64,000 nt of DNA, taken from assembly GCF_051014685.1 (NCBI RefSeq), contig NW_027478913.1:310001-374000 (forward strand), in the 5' to 3' direction. The translations under genes were made by a program, and so were the position numbers. This DNA comes from Ptiloglossa arizonensis (Eukaryota; Arthropoda; Insecta; Hymenoptera; Colletidae). Below the pieces are notes generated by a model that saw nothing but the letters and a program-made list of their open reading frames with translations, was not told the origin of the DNA and did not search any database. Shown here piece by piece: positions 23,401 to 36,900 of this stretch. How positions within the stretch are numbered: the first letter of the stretch is position 1; each line of letters begins with the position of its first letter.

Positions 23401-24750
23401 TAGGGAAAAACTACACATACCGTTGTAATCGGGCGAGTTTCTACTTTCAGATGCAACAGAAATTTTGCGGGTTGGTCAATCCGTTCGCGAGATATGGCAG
23501 TTTGGAGGTAAGAAACGCTTGAGAAACTCAAAATTTTCGCATTTCTGATGCTCGACACGAATAACTAGAACGGCCTAGGGGAAAAGTGCGCATACCGTTG
23601 TAATCGGGCGAGTTTCTACTTTCAGAAGCAACAGAAATTTTGCGGATTGGTCAATCCGTTCGCGAGATATGGCAGTTTGGAGGTAAGAAACGCTTGAGAA
23701 ACTCAAAATTTTCGCAGTTCTGATGCGCGAAATGAATAACTGGAACGGCCTAGGGGAAAACTACATATACCGTTGTAATCGGGCGAGTTTCTACTTTCAG
23801 ATGCAACAGAAATTTTGCGGGTTGGTCAATCCGTTCGCGAGATATGGCAGTTTGGATGTAAGAAACGCTTGAGAAACTCAAAATTTTCGCAGTTCTGATG
23901 CTCGACACGAATAACTAGAACGGCCTAGGGGAAAAGTGCGCATACCGTTGTAATCGGGCGAGTTTCTACTTTCAGAAGCAATAGAAATTTTGCGGATTGG
24001 TCAATCCGTTCGCGAGATATGGCAGTTTGGAGGTAAGAGACGCTTGAGAAACTCAAAATTTTCGCAGTTCTGATGCTCGAAATGAATAACTGGAACGGCC
24101 TAGGGGAAAACTACACATACCGTTGTAATCGGGCGAGTTTCTACTTTCAGATGCAACAGAAATTTTGCGGATTGGTCAATCCGTTCGCGAGATATGGCAG
24201 TTTGGAGGTAAGAAACGCTTGAGAAACTCAAAATTTTCGCAGTTCTGATGCTCGAAACGAATAACTAGAACGGCCTAGGGGAAAGCTACACCTACCGTTG
24301 TAATCGGGCGAGTTTCTACTTTCAGATGCAACAGAAATTTTGCGGATTGATCAATCCGTTCGCGAGATATGGCAGTTTGGATGTAAGAAACGCTTGAGAA
24401 ACTCAAAATTTTCGCAGTTCTGATGCTCGGAACGAGTAACTAGAACCGCCTAGGGGAAAAGTACGCATACCGTTGTAATCGGGCGAGTTTCTACTTTCAG
24501 ATGCAACAGAAATTTTGCGGATTGGTCGATCCGTTCGCGAGATATGGCAGTTTGGAGGTAAGAAACGCTTGAGAAACTCAAAATTTTCGCAGTTCTGATG
24601 CTCGAAACGAATAACTGGAACGGCCGAGGGGAAAACTACACATACCGTTGTAATCGGGCGAGTTTCTTTTTTCAGATGCAACAGAAATTTTGCGGATTGG
24701 TCGATCCGTTCGCGAGGTGTGGCAGTTTGGAAGTAAGAAACGCTTGAGAA
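20401..24750 (+). repeat. Family B, heterogeneous left part
   Basis: The first family B marks appear: a one-base-deleted CCTAGGGAAAACT near 20,426, one-base-inserted GAGAAAACTC at ~20,720 and ~21,771, GATGCGCGACACG, TACTGATGTAATCGGGCG, and GGGCGTGTTTC. A stretch at ~20,380-20,820 matches ~24,755-25,195 at offset 4,376 (25 monomers plus 1). Bases ~23,243-24,400 carry a private variant set that reappears near 56.3-57.3 kb and 63.0 kb. Periodicity is less regular than to the right. Confidence 0.75.
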
Positions 24751-27700
24751 ACTCAAAATTTTCGCAGTTCTGATGCTCGAAACGAATAACTAGAACGGCC
24801 TAGGGAAAACTACACCTACCGTTGTAATCGGGCGAGTTTCTACTTTCAGATGCAACAGAAATTTTGCGGATTGGTCAATCCGTTCGCGAGATATGGCAGT
24901 TTGGAAATAAGAAACGCTTGAGAAACTCAAAATTTTCGCAGCTCTGATGCTCGAAACGAATAACTAGAACGGCCTAGCGGAAAAGTACGCATACTGATGT
25001 AATCGGGCGTGTTTCTACTTTCAGATGCAACAGAAATTTTGCGGATTGATCAATCCGTTCGCGAGATATGGCAGTTTGGAGATAAGAAACGCTTGAGAAA
25101 ACTCAAAATTTTCGCAGTTCTGATGCTCGAAACGAGTAACTAGAACGGCCTAGGGGAAAAGTACGCATACCGTTGTAATCGGGCGAGTTTCTACTTTCAG
25201 ATGCAATAGAAATTTTGCGGATTGGTCAATCCGTTCGCGAGATATGGCAGTTTGGAGGTAAGAAACGCTTGAGAAACTCAAAATTTTCGCAGTTCTGGTG
25301 CTCGAAACGAATAACTAGAACGGCCTAGGGGAAAACTAGACCTACCGTTGTAATCGGGTGAGTTTCTACTTCCAGATGCAACAGAAATTTTGCGGATTGA
25401 TCAATCCGTTCGCGAGATATGGCAGTTTGGAGATAAGAAACGCTTGAGAAACTCAAAATTTTCGCAGTTCTGATGCTCGAAACGAGTAAATAGAACGGCC
25501 TAGGGGAAAACTACGCATACCGTTGTAATCGGGCGAGTTTCTACTTTCAGATGCAACAGAAATTTTGCGGATTGGTCGATCCGTTCGCGAGATATGGCAG
25601 TTTGGAGATAAGAAACGCTTGAGAAACTCAAAATTTTCGCAGTTCTGATGCTCGAAACGAGTAACTAGAACCGCCTAGGGGAAAAGTACGCATACCGTTG
25701 TAATCGGGCGAGTTTCTACTTTCAGATGCAAGAGAAGTTTTGCGGATTGGTCGATCCGTTCGCGAGATATGGCAGTTTGGAAGTAAGAAACGCTTGAGAA
25801 ACTCAAAATTTTCGCAGTTCTGATGCTCGAAACGAATAACTGGAACGGCCGAGGGGAAAACTACACATACCGTTGTAATCGGGCGAGTTTCTTTTTTCAG
25901 ATGCAACAGAAATTTTGCGGATTGGTCGATCCGTTCGCGAGGTGTGGCAGTTTGGAAGTAAGAAACGCTTGAGAAACTCAAAATTTTCGCAGTTCTGATG
26001 CTCGAAACGAATAACTAGAACGGCCTAGGGAAAACTACACCTACATTTGTAATCGGGCGAGTTTCTACTTTCAGATGCAACAGAAATTTTGCGGATTGGT
26101 CAATCCGTTCGCGAGATATGGCAGTTTGGAGGTAAGAAACGCTTGAGAAACTCAAAATTTTCGCAGTTCTGATGCGCGACACGAATAACTAGAACGGCCT
26201 AGGGGTAAACTACACCTACCGTTGTAATCGGGCGAGTTTCTACTTTCAGATGCAACAGAAATTTTGCGGATTGGTCGATCCGTTCGCGAGATATGGCAGT
26301 TTGGATATAAGAAACGCTTGAGAAACTCAAAATTTTCGCAGTTCTGATGCTCGAAACGAGTAACTAGAACGGCCTAGGGGAAAAGTACGCATACCGTTGT
26401 AATCGGGCGAGTTTCTACTTTCAGATGCAACAGAAATTTTGCGGATTGGTCAATCCGTTCGCGAGATATGGCAGTTTGGAGGTAAGAAACGCTTGAGAAA
26501 CTCAAAATTTTCGCAGTTCTGGTGCTCGAAACGAATAACTAGAACGGCCTAGGGGAAAACTAGACCTACCGTTGTAATCGGGTGAGTTTCTACTTTCAGA
26601 TGCAACAGAAATTTTGCGGATTGATCAATCCGTTCGCGAGATATGGCAGTTTGGAGATAAGAAACGCTTGAGAAACTCAAAATTTTCGCAGTTCTGATGC
26701 TCGAAACGAGTAAATAGAACGGCCTAGGGGAAAACTACGCATACCGTTGTAATCGGGCGAGTTTCTACTTTCAGATGCAACAGAAATTTTGCGGATTGGT
26801 CGATCCGTTCGCGAGATATGGCAGTTTGGAGATAAGAAACGCTTGAGAAACTCAAAATTTTCGCAGTTCTGATGCTCGAAACGAGTAACTAGAACGGCCT
26901 AGGGGAAAAGTACGCATACCGTTGTAATCGGGCGAGTTTCTACTTTCAGATGCAACAGAAATTTTGCGGATTGGTCGATCCGTTCGCGAGATATGGCAGT
27001 TTGGAGATAAGAAACGCTTGAGAAACTCAAAATTTTCGCAGTTCTGATGCTCGAAACGAGTAACTAGAACCGCCTAGGGGAAAAGTACGCATACCGTTGT
27101 AATCGGGCGAGTTTCTACTTTCAGATGCAAGAGAAATTTTGCGGATTGGTCGATCCGTTCGCGAGATATGGCAGTTTGGAGGTAAGAAACGCTTGAGAAA
27201 CTCAAAATTTTCGCAGTTCTGATGCTCGAAACGAATAACTGGAACGGCCGAGGGGAAAACTACACATACCGTTGTAATCGGGCGAGTTTCTTTTTTCAGA
27301 TGCAACAGAAATTTTGCGGATTGGTCGATCCGTTCGCGAGGTGTGGCAGTTTGGAAGTAAGAAACGCTTGAGAAACTCAAAATTTTCGCAGTTCTGATGC
27401 TCGAAACGAATAACTAGAACGGCCTAGGGAAAACTACACCTACATTTGTAATCGGGCGAGTTTCTACTTTCAGATGCAACAGAAATTTTGCGGATTGGTC
27501 AATCCGTTCGCGAGATATGGCAGTTTGGAAATAAGAAACGCTTGAGAAACTCAAAATTTTCGCAGCTCTGATGCTCGAAACGAATAACTAGAACGGCCTA
27601 GGGGAAAAGTACGCATACTGATGTAATCGGGCGTGTTTCTACTTTCAGATGCAACAGAAATTTTGCGGATTGATCAATCCGTTCGCGAGATATGGCAGTT

Positions 27701-30084
27701 TGGAGATAAGAAACGCTTGAGAAAACTCAAAATTTTCGCAGTTCTGATGCTCGAAACGAGTAACTAGAACGGCCTAGGGGAAAAGTACGCATACCGTTGT
27801 AATCGGGCGAGTTTCTACTTTCAGATGCAACAGAAATTTTGCGGATTGGTCAATCCGTTCGCGAGATATGGCAGTTTGGAGGTAAGAAACGCTTGAGAAA
27901 CTCAAAATTTTCGCAGTTCTGATGCGCGACACGAATAACTAGAACGGCCTAGGGGTAAACTACACCTACCGTTGTAATCGGGCGAGTTTCTACTTTCAGA
28001 TGCAACAGAAATTTTGCGGATTGGTCGATCCGTTCGCGAGATATGGCAGTTTGGATATAAGAAACCTTTGAGAAACTCAAAATTTTCGCAGTTCTGATGC
28101 TCGAAACGAGTAACTAGAACGGCCTAGGGGAAAAGTACGCATACCGTTGTAATCGGGCGAGTTTCTACTTTCAGATGCAACAGAAATTTTGCGGATTGGT
28201 CAATCCGTTCGCGAGATATGGCAGTTTGGAGGTAAGAAACGCTTGAGAAACTCAAAATTTTCGCAGTTCTGGTGCTCGAAACGAATAACTAGAACGGCCT
28301 AGGGGAAAACTAGACCTACCGTTGTAATCGGGTGAGTTTCTACTTTCAGATGCAACAGAAATTTTGCGGATTGATCAATCCGTTCGCGAGATATGGCAGT
28401 TTGGAGATAAGAAACGCTTGAGAAACTCAAAATTTTCGCAGTTCTGATGCTCGAAACGAGTAAATAGAACGGCCTAGGGGAAAACTACGCATACCGTTGT
28501 AATCGGGCGAGTTTCTACTTTCAGATGCAACAGAAATTTTGCGGATTGGTCGATCCGTTCGCGAGATATGGCAGTTTGGAGATAAGAAACGCTTGAGAAA
28601 CTCAAAATTTTCGCAGTTCTGATGCTCGAAACGAGTAACTAGAACGGCCTAGGGGAAAAGTACGCATACCGTTGTAATCGGGCGAGTTTCTACTTTCAAA
28701 TGCAACAGAAATTTTGCGGATTGGTCAATCCGTTCGCAAGATATGGCAGTTTGGACATAAGAAACGCTTGAGAAACTTAAAATTTTCGCAGGTCTGATGC
28801 TCGAAACGAGTAACTAGAACGGCCTAGGAGAAAAGTACGCATACCGTTGTAATCGGGCGTGTTTCTACTTTCAGATGCAACAGAAATTTTGCGGATTGGT
28901 CAATCCGTTCGCGAGATATGGCAGTTTGGAGGTAAGAAACGCTTGAGAAACTCAAAATTTTCGCAGTTCTGATGCTCGAAACGAATAACTAGAACGGCCT
29001 AGGAGAAAAGTACGCATACCGTTGTAATCGGGCGTGTTTCTACTTTCAGATGCAACAGAAATTTTGCGGATTGGTCAATCAGTTCGCGAGATATGGCAGT
29101 TTGGAGGTAAGAAACGCTTGAGAAACTCAAAATTTTCGCAGTTCTGATGCTCGAAACGAATAACTAGAACGGCCTAGGGGAAAACTACACCTACCGTTGT
29201 AATCGGGCGAGTGTCTACTTTAAGATGCAACAGAAATTTTGCGGATTGATCAATCCGTTCGCGAGATATGGCAGTTTGGAGATAAGAAACGCTTGAGAAA
29301 CTCAAAATTTTCGCAGTTCTGATGCTCGAAACGAGTAAATAGAACGGCCTAGGGGAAAACTACGCATACCGTTGTAATCGGGCGAGTTTCTACTTTCAGA
29401 TGCAACAGAAATTTTGCGGATTGGTAGATCCGTTCGCGAGATATGGCAGTTTGGAGGTAAGAAACGCTTGAGAAACTCAAAATTTTCGCAGTTCTGATGC
29501 TCGAAACGAATAACTGGAACGGCCGAGGGGAAAACTACACATACCGTTGTAATCGGGCGAGTTTCTTTTTTCAGATGCAACAGAAATTTTGCGGATTGGT
29601 CGATCCGTTCGCGAGGTGTGGCAGTTTGGAAGTAGGAAACGCTTGAGAAACTCAAAATTTTCGCAGTTCTGATGCTCGAAACGAATAACTAGAACGGCCT
29701 AGGGAAAACTACACCTACATTTGTAATCGGGCGAGTTTCTACTTTCAGATGCAACAGAAATTTTGCGGATTGGTCAATCCGTTCGCGAGATATGGCAGTT
29801 TGGAAATAAGAAACGCTTGAGAAACTCAAAATTTTCGCAGCTCTGATGCTCGAAACGAATAACTAGAACGGCCTAGGGGAAAAGTACGCATACTGATGTA
29901 ATCGGGCGTGTTTCTACTTTCAGATGCAACAGAAATTTTGCGGATTGATCAATCCGTTCGCGAGATATGGCAGTTTGGAGATAAGAAACGCTTGAGAAAA
30001 CTCAAAATTTTCGCAGTTCTGATGCTCGAAACGAGTAACTAGAACGGCCTAGGGGAAAAGTACGCATACCGTTGTAATCGGGCG

Positions 30085-31134
30085 AGTTTCTACTTTCAGA
30101 TGCAACAGAAATTTTGCGGATTGGTCAATCCGTTCGCGAGATATGGCAGTTTGGAGGTAAGAAACGCTTGAGAAACTCAAAATTTTCGCAGTTCTGATGC
30201 GCGACACGAATAACTAGAACGGCCTAGGGGTAAACTACACCTACCGTTGTAATCGGGCGAGTTTCTACTTTCAGATGCAACAGAAATTTTGCGGATTGGT
30301 CGATCCGTTCGCGAGATATGGCAGTTTGGATATAAGAAACGCTTGAGAAACTCAAAATTTTCGCAGTTCTGATGCTCGAAACGAGTAACTAGAACGGCCT
30401 AGGGGAAAAGTACGCATACCGTTGTAATCGGGCGAGTTTCTACTTTCAGATGCAACAGAAATTTTGCGGATTGGTCAATCCGTTCGCGAGATATGGCAGT
30501 TTGGAGGTAAGAAACGCTTGAGAAACTCAAAATTTTCGCAGTTCTGGTGCTCGAAACGAATAACTAGAACGGCCTAGGGGAAAACTAGACCTACCGTTGT
30601 AATCGGGTGAGTTTCTACTTTCAGATGCAACAGAAATTTTGCGGATTGGTCAATCCGTTCGCGAGATATGGCAGTTTGGAGGTAAGAAACGCTTGAGAAA
30701 CTCAAAATTTTCGCAGTTCTGATGCGCGACACGAATAACTAGAACGGCCTAGGGGTAAACTACACCTACCGTTGTAATCGGGCGAGTTTCTACTTTCAGA
30801 TGCAACAGAAATTTTGCGGATTGGTCGATCCGTTCGCGAGATATGGCAGTTTGGATATAAGAAACGCTTGAGAAACTCAAAATTTTCGCAGTTCTGATGC
30901 TCGAAACGAGTAACTAGAACGGCCTAGGGGAAAAGTACGCATACCGTTGTAATCGGGCGAGTTTCTACTTTCAGATGCAACAGAAATTTTGCGGATTGGT
31001 CAATCCGTTCGCGAGATATGGCAGTTTGGAGGTAAGAAACGCTTGAGAAACTCAAAATTTTCGCAGTTCTGGTGCTCGAAACGAATAACTAGAACGGCCT
31101 AGGGGAAAACTAGACCTACCGTTGTAATCGGGTG
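30085..31134 (+). repeat. Tandem trimer duplication (2 x 525 bp)
   Basis: Bases 30,085-30,609 repeat at 30,610-31,134. Each copy contains GATGCGCGACACG, GTTTGGATATAAG and GTTCTGGTGCTCG in order, and I saw no difference between them. This insertion converts the 13-monomer family B unit to the 16-monomer form (2,275 + 525 = 2,800), so the duplication is younger than the 13-monomer unit. Confidence 0.87.
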
Positions 31135-32515
31135 AGTTTCTACTTTCAGATGCAACAGAAATTTTGCGGATTGATCAATCCGTTCGCGAGATATGGCAGT
31201 TTGGAGATAAGAAACGCTTGAGAAACTCAAAATTTTCGCAGTTCTGATGCTCGAAACGAGTAAATAGAACGGCCTAGGGGAAAACTACGCATACCGTTGT
31301 AATCGGGCGAGTTTCTACTTTCAGATGCAACAGAAATTTTGCGGATTGGTCGATCCGTTCGCGAGATATGGCAGTTTGGAGATAAGAAACGCTTGAGAAA
31401 CTCAAAATTTTCGCAGTTCTGATGCTCGAAACGAGTAACTAGAACGGCCTAGGGGAAAAGTACGCATACCGTTGTAATCGGGCGAGTTTCTACTTTCAAA
31501 TGCAACAGAAATTTTGCGGATTGGTCAATCCGTTCGCAAGATATGGCAGTTTGGACATAAGAAACGCTTGAGAAACTTAAAATTTTCGCAGGTCTGATGC
31601 TCGAAACGAGTAACTAGAGCGGCCTAGGAGAAAAGTACGCATACCGTTGTAATCGGGCGTGTTTCTACTTTCAGATGCAACAGAAATTTTGCGGATTGGT
31701 CAATCCGTTCGCGAGATATGGCAGTTTGGAGGTAAGAAACGCTTGAGAAACTCAAAATTTTCGCAGTTCTGATGCTCGAAACGAATAACTAGAACGGCCT
31801 AGGAGAAAAGTACGCATACCGTTGTAATCGGGCGTGTTTCTACTTTCAGATGCAACAGAAATTTTGCGGATTGGTCAATCAGTTCGCGAGATATGGCAGT
31901 TTGGAGGTAAGAAACGCTTGAGAAACTCAAAATTTTCGCAGTTCTGATGCTCGAAACGAATAACTAGAACGGCCTAGGGGAAAACTACACCTACCGTTGT
32001 AATCGGGCGAGTGTCTACTTTAAGATGCAACAGAAATTTTGCGGATTGATCAATCCGTTCGCGAGATATGGCAGTTTGGAGATAAGAAACGCTTGAGAAA
32101 CTCAAAATTTTCGCAGTTCTGATGCTCGAAACGAGTAAATAGAACGGCCTAGGGGAAAACTACGCATACCGTTGTAATCGGGCGAGTTTCTACTTTCAGA
32201 TGCAACAGAAATTTTGCGGATTGGTAGATCCGTTCGCGAGATATGGCAGTTTGGAGGTAAGAAACGCTTGAGAAACTCAAAATTTTCGCAGTTCTGATGC
32301 TCGAAACGAATAACTGGAACGGCCGAGGGGAAAACTACACATACCGTTGTAATCGGGCGAGTTTCTTTTTTCAGATGCAACAGAAATTTTGCGGATTGGT
32401 CGATCCGTTCGCGAGGTGTGGCAGTTTGGAAGTAAGAAACGCTTGAGAAACTCAAAATTTTCGCAGTTCTGATGCTCGAAACGAATAACTAGAACGGCCT
32501 AGGGAAAACTACACC

Positions 32516-32532
32516 TACATTTGTAATCGCGC
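32516..32532 (+). other. Monomer with degenerate CENP-B-like element
   Basis: TACATTTGTAATCGCGC replaces the usual TACCGTTGTAATCGGGC, damaging both conserved half-sites. The same double-damaged form recurs near 33,914, 36,364, 37,762, 43,712 and 45,636. A half-damaged form (CATTTGTAATCGGGC) lies near 26,044, 27,441 and 29,716. Each sits in the monomer with the deleted CCTAGGGAAAACT, so one box-negative monomer is built into each family B unit. Confidence 0.6.
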
Positions 32533-33964
32533 GAGTTTCTACTTTCAGATGCAACAGAAATTTTGCGGATTGGTCAATCCGTTCGCGAGATATGGCAGTT
32601 TGGAAATAAGAAACGCTTGAGAAACTCAAAATTTTCGCAGCTCTGATGCTCGAAACGAATAACTAGAACGGCCTAGGGGAAAACTAGACCTACCGTTGTA
32701 ATCGGGTGAGTTTCTACTTTCAGATGCAACAGAAATTTTGCGGATTGATCAATCCGTTCGCGAGATATGGCAGTTTGGAGATAAGAAACGCTTGAGAAAC
32801 TCAAAATTTTCGCAGTTCTGATGCTCGAAACGAGTAACTAGAACGGCCTAGGGGAAAAGTACGCATACCGTTGTAATCGGGCGTGTTTCTACTTTCAGAT
32901 GCAACAGAAATTTTGCGGATTGGTCAATCCGTTCGCGAGATATGGCAGTTTGGAGGTAAGAAACGCTTGAGAAACTCAAAATTTTCGCAGTTCTGATGCT
33001 CGAAACGAATAACTAGAACGGCCTAGGAGAAAAGTACGCATACCGTTGTAATCGGGCGTGTTTCTACTTTCAGATGCAACAGAAATTTTGCGGATTGGTC
33101 AATCAGTTCGCGAGATATGGCAGTTTGGAGGTAAGAAACGCTTGAGAAACTCAAAATTTTCGCAGTTCTGATGCTCGAAACGAATAACTAGAACGGCCTA
33201 GGGGAAAACTACACCTACCGTTGTAATCGGGCGAGTGTCTACTTTAAGATGCAACAGAAATTTTGCGGATTGATCAATCCGTTCGCGAGATATGGCAGTT
33301 TGGAGATAAGAAACGCTTGAGAAACTCAAAATTTTCGCAGTTCTGATGCTCGAAACGAGTAACTAGAAGGGCCTAGGGGAAAACTAGACCTACCGTTGTA
33401 ATCGGGTGAGTTTCTACTTTCAGATGCAACAGAAATTTTGCGGATTGATCAATCCGTTCGCGAGATATGGCAGTTTGGAGATAAGAAACGCTTGAGAAAC
33501 TCAAAATTTTCGCAGTTCTGATGCTCGAAACGAGTAAATAGAACGGCCTAGGGGAAAACTACGCATACCGTTGTAATCGGGCGAGTTTCTACTTTCAGAT
33601 GCAACAGAAATTTTGCGGATTGGTAGATCCGTTCGCGAGATATGGCAGTTTGGAGGTAAGAAACGCTTGAGAAACTCAAAATTTTCGCAGTTCTGATGCT
33701 CGAAACGAATAACTGGAACGGCCGAGGGGAAAACTACACATACCGTTGTAATCGGGCGAGTTTCTTTTTTCAGATGCAACAGAAATTTTGCGGATTGGTC
33801 GATCCGTTCGCGAGGTGTGGCAGTTTGGAAGTAAGAAACGCTTGAGAAACTCAAAATTTTCGCAGTTCTGATGCTCGAAACGAATAACTAGAACGGCCTA
33901 GGGAAAACTACACCTACATTTGTAATCGCGCGAGTTTCTACTTTCAGATGCAACAGAAATTTTG

Positions 33965-33980
33965 CGGATTGGCCAATCCG
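33965..33980. other. Dyad element, second perfect palindrome (GGCC centre)
   Basis: CGGATTGGCCAATCCG is also a perfect 16-bp palindrome, reached by a different base change from the common GGTC centre. It recurs near 37,812, 39,562 and 45,690, each time in the same HOR position, before GTTTGGAAATAAG. It is probably one mutation spread by amplification. Confidence 0.83.
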
Positions 33981-36900
33981 TTCGCGAGATATGGCAGTTT
34001 GGAAATAAGAAACGCTTGAGAAACTCAAAATTTTCGCAGCTCTGATGCTCGAAACGAATAACTAGAACGGCCTAGGGGAAAACTAGACCTACCGTTGTAA
34101 TCGGGTGAGTTTCTACTTTCAGATGCAACAGAAATTTTGCGGATTGATCAATCCGTTCGCGAGATATGGCAGTTTGGAGATAAGAAACGCTTGAGAAACT
34201 CAAAATTTTCGCAGTTCTGATGTTCGAAACGAGTAAATAGAACGGCCTAGGGGAAAACTACGCATACCGTTGTAATCGGGCGAGTTTCTACTTTCAGATG
34301 CAACAGAAATTTTGCGGATTGGTCGATCCGTTCGCGAGATATGGCAGTTTGGAGATAAGAAACGCTTGAGAAACTCAAAATTTTCGCAGTTCTGATGCTC
34401 GAAACGAGTAACTAGAACGGCCTAGGGGAAAAGTACGCATACCGTTGTAATCGGGCGAGTTTCTACTTTCAGATGCAACAGAAATTTTGCGGATTGGTCA
34501 ATCCGTTCGCGAGATATGGCAGTTTGGAGGTAAGAAACGCTTGAGAAACTCAAAATTTTCGCAGTTCTGATGCGCGACACGAATAACTAGAACGGCCTAG
34601 GGGTAAACTACACCTACCGTTGTAATCGGGCGAGTTTCTACTTTCAGATGCAACAGAAATTTTGCGGATTGGTCGATCCGTTCGCGAGATATGGCAGTTT
34701 GGATATAAGAAACGCTTGAGAAACTCAAAATTTTCGCAGTTCTGATGCTCGAAACGAGTAACTAGAACGGCCTAGGGGAAAAGTACGCATACCGTTGTAA
34801 TCGGGCGAGTTTCTACTTTCAGATGCAACAGAAATTTTGCGGATTGGTCAATCCGTTCGCGAGATATGGCAGTTTGGAGGTAAGAAACGCTTGAGAAACT
34901 CAAAATTTTCGCAGTTCTGGTGCTCGAAACGAATAACTAGAACGGCCTAGGGGAAAACTAGACCTACCGTTGTAATCGGGTGAGTTTCTACTTTCAGATG
35001 CAACAGAAATTTTGCGGATTGATCAATCCGTTCGCGAGATATGGCAGTTTGGAGATAAGAAACGCTTGAGAAACTCAAAATTTTCGCAGTTCTGATGCTC
35101 GAAACGAGTAAATAGAACGGCCTAGGGGAAAACTACGCATACCGTTGTAATCGGGCGAGTTTCTACTTTCAGATGCAACAGAAATTTTGCGGATTGGTCG
35201 ATCCGTTCGCGAGATATGGCAGTTTGGAGATAAGAAACGCTTGAGAAACTCAAAATTTTCGCAGTTCTGATGCTCGAAACGAGTAACTAGAACGGCCTAG
35301 GGGAAAAGTACGCATACCGTTGTAATCGGGCGAGTTTCTACTTTCAAATGCAACAGAAATTTTGCGGATTGGTCAATCCGTTCGCAAGATATGGCAGTTT
35401 GGACATAAGAAACGCTTGAGAAACTTAAAATTTTCGCAGGTCTGATGCTCGAAACGAGTAACTAGAGCGGCCTAGGAGAAAAGTACGCATACCGTTGTAA
35501 TCGGGCGTGTTTCTACTTTCAGATGCAACAGAAATTTTGCGGATTGGTCAATCCGTTCGCGAGATATGGCAGTTTGGAGGTAAGAAACGCTTGAGAAACT
35601 CAAAATTTTCGCAGTTCTGATGCTCGAAACGAATAACTAGAACGGCCTAGGAGAAAAGTACGCATACCGTTGTAATCGGGCGTGTTTCTACTTTCAGATG
35701 CAACAGAAATTTTGCGGATTGGTCAATCAGTTCGCGAGATATGGCAGTTTGGAGGTAAGAAACGCTTGAGAAACTCAAAATTTTCGCAGTTCTGATGCTC
35801 GAAACGAATAACTAGAACGGCCTAGGGGAAAACTACACCTACCGTTGTAATCGGGCGAGTGTCTACTTTAAGATGCAACAGAAATTTTGCGGATTGATCA
35901 ATCCGTTCGCGAGATATGGCAGTTTGGAGATAAGAAACGCTTGAGAAACTCAAAATTTTCGCAGTTCTGATGCTCGAAACGAGTAAATAGAACGGCCTAG
36001 GGGAAAACTACGCATACCGTTGTAATCGGGCGAGTTTCTACTTTCAGATGCAACAGAAATTTTGCGGATTGGTAGATCCGTTCGCGAGATATGGCAGTTT
36101 GGAGGTAAGAAACGCTTGAGAAACTCAAAATTTTCGCAGTTCTGATGCTCGAAACGAATAACTGGAACGGCCGAGGGGAAAACTACACATACCGTTGTAA
36201 TCGGGCGAGTTTCTTTTTTCAGATGCAACAGAAATTTTGCGGATTGGTCGATCCGTTCGCGAGGTGTGGCAGTTTGGAAGTAAGAAACGCTTGAGAAACT
36301 CAAAATTTTCGCAGTTCTGATGCTCGAAACGAATAACTAGAACGGCCTAGGGAAAACTACACCTACATTTGTAATCGCGCGAGTTTCTACTTTCAGATGC
36401 AACAGAAATTTTGCGGATTGGTCAATCCGTTCGCGAGATATGGCAGTTTGGAAATAAGAAACGCTTGAGAAACTCAAAATTTTCGCAGCTCTGATGCTCG
36501 AAACGAATAACTAGAACGGCCTAGGGGAAAACTAGACCTACCGTTGTAATCGGGTGAGTTTCTACTTTCAGATGCAACAGAAATTTTGCGGATTGATCAA
36601 TCCGTTCGCGAGATATGGCAGTTTGGAGATAAGAAACGCTTGAGAAACTCAAAATTTTCGCAGTTCTGATGTTCGAAACGAGTAAATAGAACGGCCTAGG
36701 GGAAAACTACGCATACCGTTGTAATCGGGCGAGTTTCTACTTTCAGATGCAACAGAAATTTTGCGGATTGGTCGATCCGTTCGCGAGATATGGCAGTTTG
36801 GAGATAAGAAACGCTTGAGAAACTCAAAATTTTCGCAGTTCTGATGCTCGAAACGAGTAACTAGAACGGCCTAGGGGAAAAGTACGCATACCGTTGTAAT

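Noticed and set aside
24662..24675. TTTTTT run in GAGTTTCTTTTTTCAG as a Pol III or intrinsic terminator
   Set aside because: It is a single-base variant of TTCTACTTTCAG found in only ten monomers, with no upstream Pol III boxes or G+C-rich stem.
24403..24756. Minus-strand open frames of 63-117 codons recurring along the array, with near-identical peptides
   Set aside because: They are by-products of the satellite. The unit is 175 bp, so the frame shifts by one at each monomer, and the same DNA is read in different frames within one peptide. Lengths change with single-base satellite variants (for example the deletion at ~5,213). There is no ribosome-binding, promoter, splice or domain signal.
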